The notes under the pieces were generated by a model. It had not been told where the DNA came from and did not search any database. It worked only from the letters and a program-made list of their open reading frames with translations. DNA of 44,583 nucleotides, taken from positions 1 through 44,583 of the forward strand of contig QHUJ01000147.1 of NCBI GenBank assembly GCA_003221895.1. Reading direction: 5' to 3'. A program made the translations under genes and the position numbers. Positions within the stretch are counted from its first letter, which is position 1, and each line of letters opens with the position of its first letter. Positions 43,737 to 44,583 of the stretch are shown here, piece by piece. Source of the stretch: Gemmatimonadota bacterium. Its GTDB lineage: Bacteria > Gemmatimonadota > Gemmatimonadetes > Gemmatimonadales > GWC2-71-9.

Positions 43737-44583
43737 AGCGCCCTGCTCCCGACGGCCGTCCCGCGCGCCACCCGCCAGATCAGAATGCGCGCGATGGCGT
43801 TGACTGCCACCGTCACGACGAAGAGGATGAGGCCGACCTCGAAGAGCGCCGACAGATACGTGCTCGTAGTCGCTTCGCTGAACTCGTTGGCGATCGCCGC
43901 GGCCATCGTGTACGCCGGCTGCAGCAGCGAAACCCCGATATCGTGGCGGTTCCCGATCACCATCGTCACGGCCATTGTTTCGCCGAGGGCACGACCGAGT
44001 CCGAGAATGATCGCGCCGATCAGTCCCGCTCGCCCGTAGGGCAGCACGGCCGACCGCACCGCCTCCCAGCGGGTCGCGCCCATGGCGAGCGCGGCCTCGC
44101 GCTGGCTGCCCGGAACTGCGAGCAGCACTTCCCGTGACACGGCCGCGATGTAGGGGACGATCATGATGGCCAGGATGACGCCGCCAGCGAACAACGAATT
44201 GCCGTAGAAGACGCCGTGAAAGAACGGCGTCCATCCCAGGACCGCTCGAAGTGGTGGAACCACGACGGTCCGCAGGAATGGAATCAGCACGAAGATGCCC
44301 CACACGCCGTACACCACACTGGGGATCGCCGCCAGCAGCTCGACGAGGAAGGCGACCGGCTGACGCAGCCAGCGTGGCGCGAACTCGGTGAGAAAAATCG
44401 CGACGCTGAGCGCGAGTGGGACCGCGATCAGGAGCGCGACCACCGACGACAGCAGCGTCCCGACAATCATCGGTGCCGCGCCGTAGATCTCCGCGACCGG
44501 ATCCCAGGTCGACGTCCACAGGAACGACGGACCGAATCGCCGGAGCGCGGGCAGCGCGCGCACGAACAACACGCCGAGAATCA
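43733..44583 (-). CDS. pstC: Phosphate ABC transporter permease PstC (5' end outside the window)
   Basis: The frame is open to the window edge and the protein is missing its N-terminal start, including most of the first helix. About 283 residues are seen, with five of the usual six helices. The EAA-type loop VPGSQREAALAMGATRWEAVRSAVLP and the following LGRALGETMAVTMVIGN are typical of PstC. An internal GTG at 44572 would truncate the first helix and is not the true start. The stop overlaps pstA as GTGA. The phosphate-binding protein pstS is not in the window and may lie upstream. Confidence 0.94.
   Translation of the reverse strand, partial: ILGVLFVRALPALRRFGPSFLWTSTWDPVAEIYGAAPMIVGTLLSSVVALLIAVPLALSVAIFLTEFAPRWLRQPVAFLVELLAAIPSVVYGVWGIFVLIPFLRTVVVPPLRAVLGWTPFFHGVFYGNSLFAGGVILAIMIVPYIAAVSREVLLAVPGSQREAALAMGATRWEAVRSAVLPYGRAGLIGAIILGLGRALGETMAVTMVIGNRHDIGVSLLQPAYTMAAAIANEFSEATTSTYLSALFEVGLILFVVTVAVNAIARILIWRVARGTAVGSRAL

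Noticed and set aside
44519-44583. Complete PstC starting at GTG 44572
   Set aside because: The frame stays open to the window edge and the internal GTG would cut the first membrane helix. The gene is treated as partial.

Overview
The window is a GC-rich (roughly 65% by eye), densely packed bacterial chromosome segment of core and accessory housekeeping genes. The genes point to an aerobic, Gram-negative-type cell: a predicted outer-membrane barrel protein, lipoprotein signal peptides, a type II secretion/type IV pilus ATPase, and a caa3-type cytochrome c oxidase. The gene content, the GTG-rich starts and the promoter style would fit Gemmatimonadota or a related soil lineage. This is inference from general familiarity, because there is no 16S rRNA or other marker here that settles it. 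I see no transposase, integrase, phage gene or CRISPR array.

Layout. 1-3164: intergenic DNA, then an ABC exporter with an N-terminal extension and a DUF1854 partner. 3196-7551 (minus): mutM, purD, an M48 metallopeptidase and a PLP trans-sulfuration enzyme. 7610-12384 (plus): an HD-GYP response regulator, then an overlapping glmM-glmS-dtd run (amino-sugar supply plus D-aminoacyl-tRNA editing). 12381-16997: a secreted beta-propeller, maf, an FHA-GAF-adenylate cyclase and trpE. 17016-22238 (plus): a barrel protein, a PilB/GspE ATPase fused to a receiver domain, a Nudix hydrolase and an alkyltransferase-like protein. 22160-25623: a hybrid histidine kinase, a shrunken ApbE-like lipoprotein and a secreted protein of unknown function. 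25620-29501 (minus): tRNA-Leu(UAG) and tig-clpP-clpX-engB, a protein-quality-control run. 29568-34867 (plus): a secreted protein, then ctaC-D-E-F-G. 34904-36113: two small membrane proteins transcribed divergently. 36176-39688 (minus): dnaK followed by a Do-family protease. 39853-40614: a rhomboid protease. 40618-44583 (minus): pstC(partial)-pstA-pstB-pstB-phoU for phosphate uptake.

Two organisational themes recur. First, at about a dozen transcription-unit starts a TAnnnT -10 box lies only 5-12 nt upstream of the start codon, which predicts leaderless or near-leaderless mRNAs. The clearest case is ctaC, with TTGACG, a 17-nt spacer, TACTTT, 6 nt and then GTG. Second, genes inside operons are joined by 4-nt ATGA/GTGA overlaps and, in two cases (Nudix and EngB), apparently by a CTGA overlap that requires a rare CTG start.

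Nothing here is a clear-cut new defence or biosynthetic system. The items most worth a second look are the leaderless promoter pattern, the CTG-start couplings, the heptanucleotide repeats that form both ends of ctaG, the PilB-receiver fusion, a 12-G tract inside glmM, and the palindromic divergent promoter between tRNA-Leu and its neighbour.
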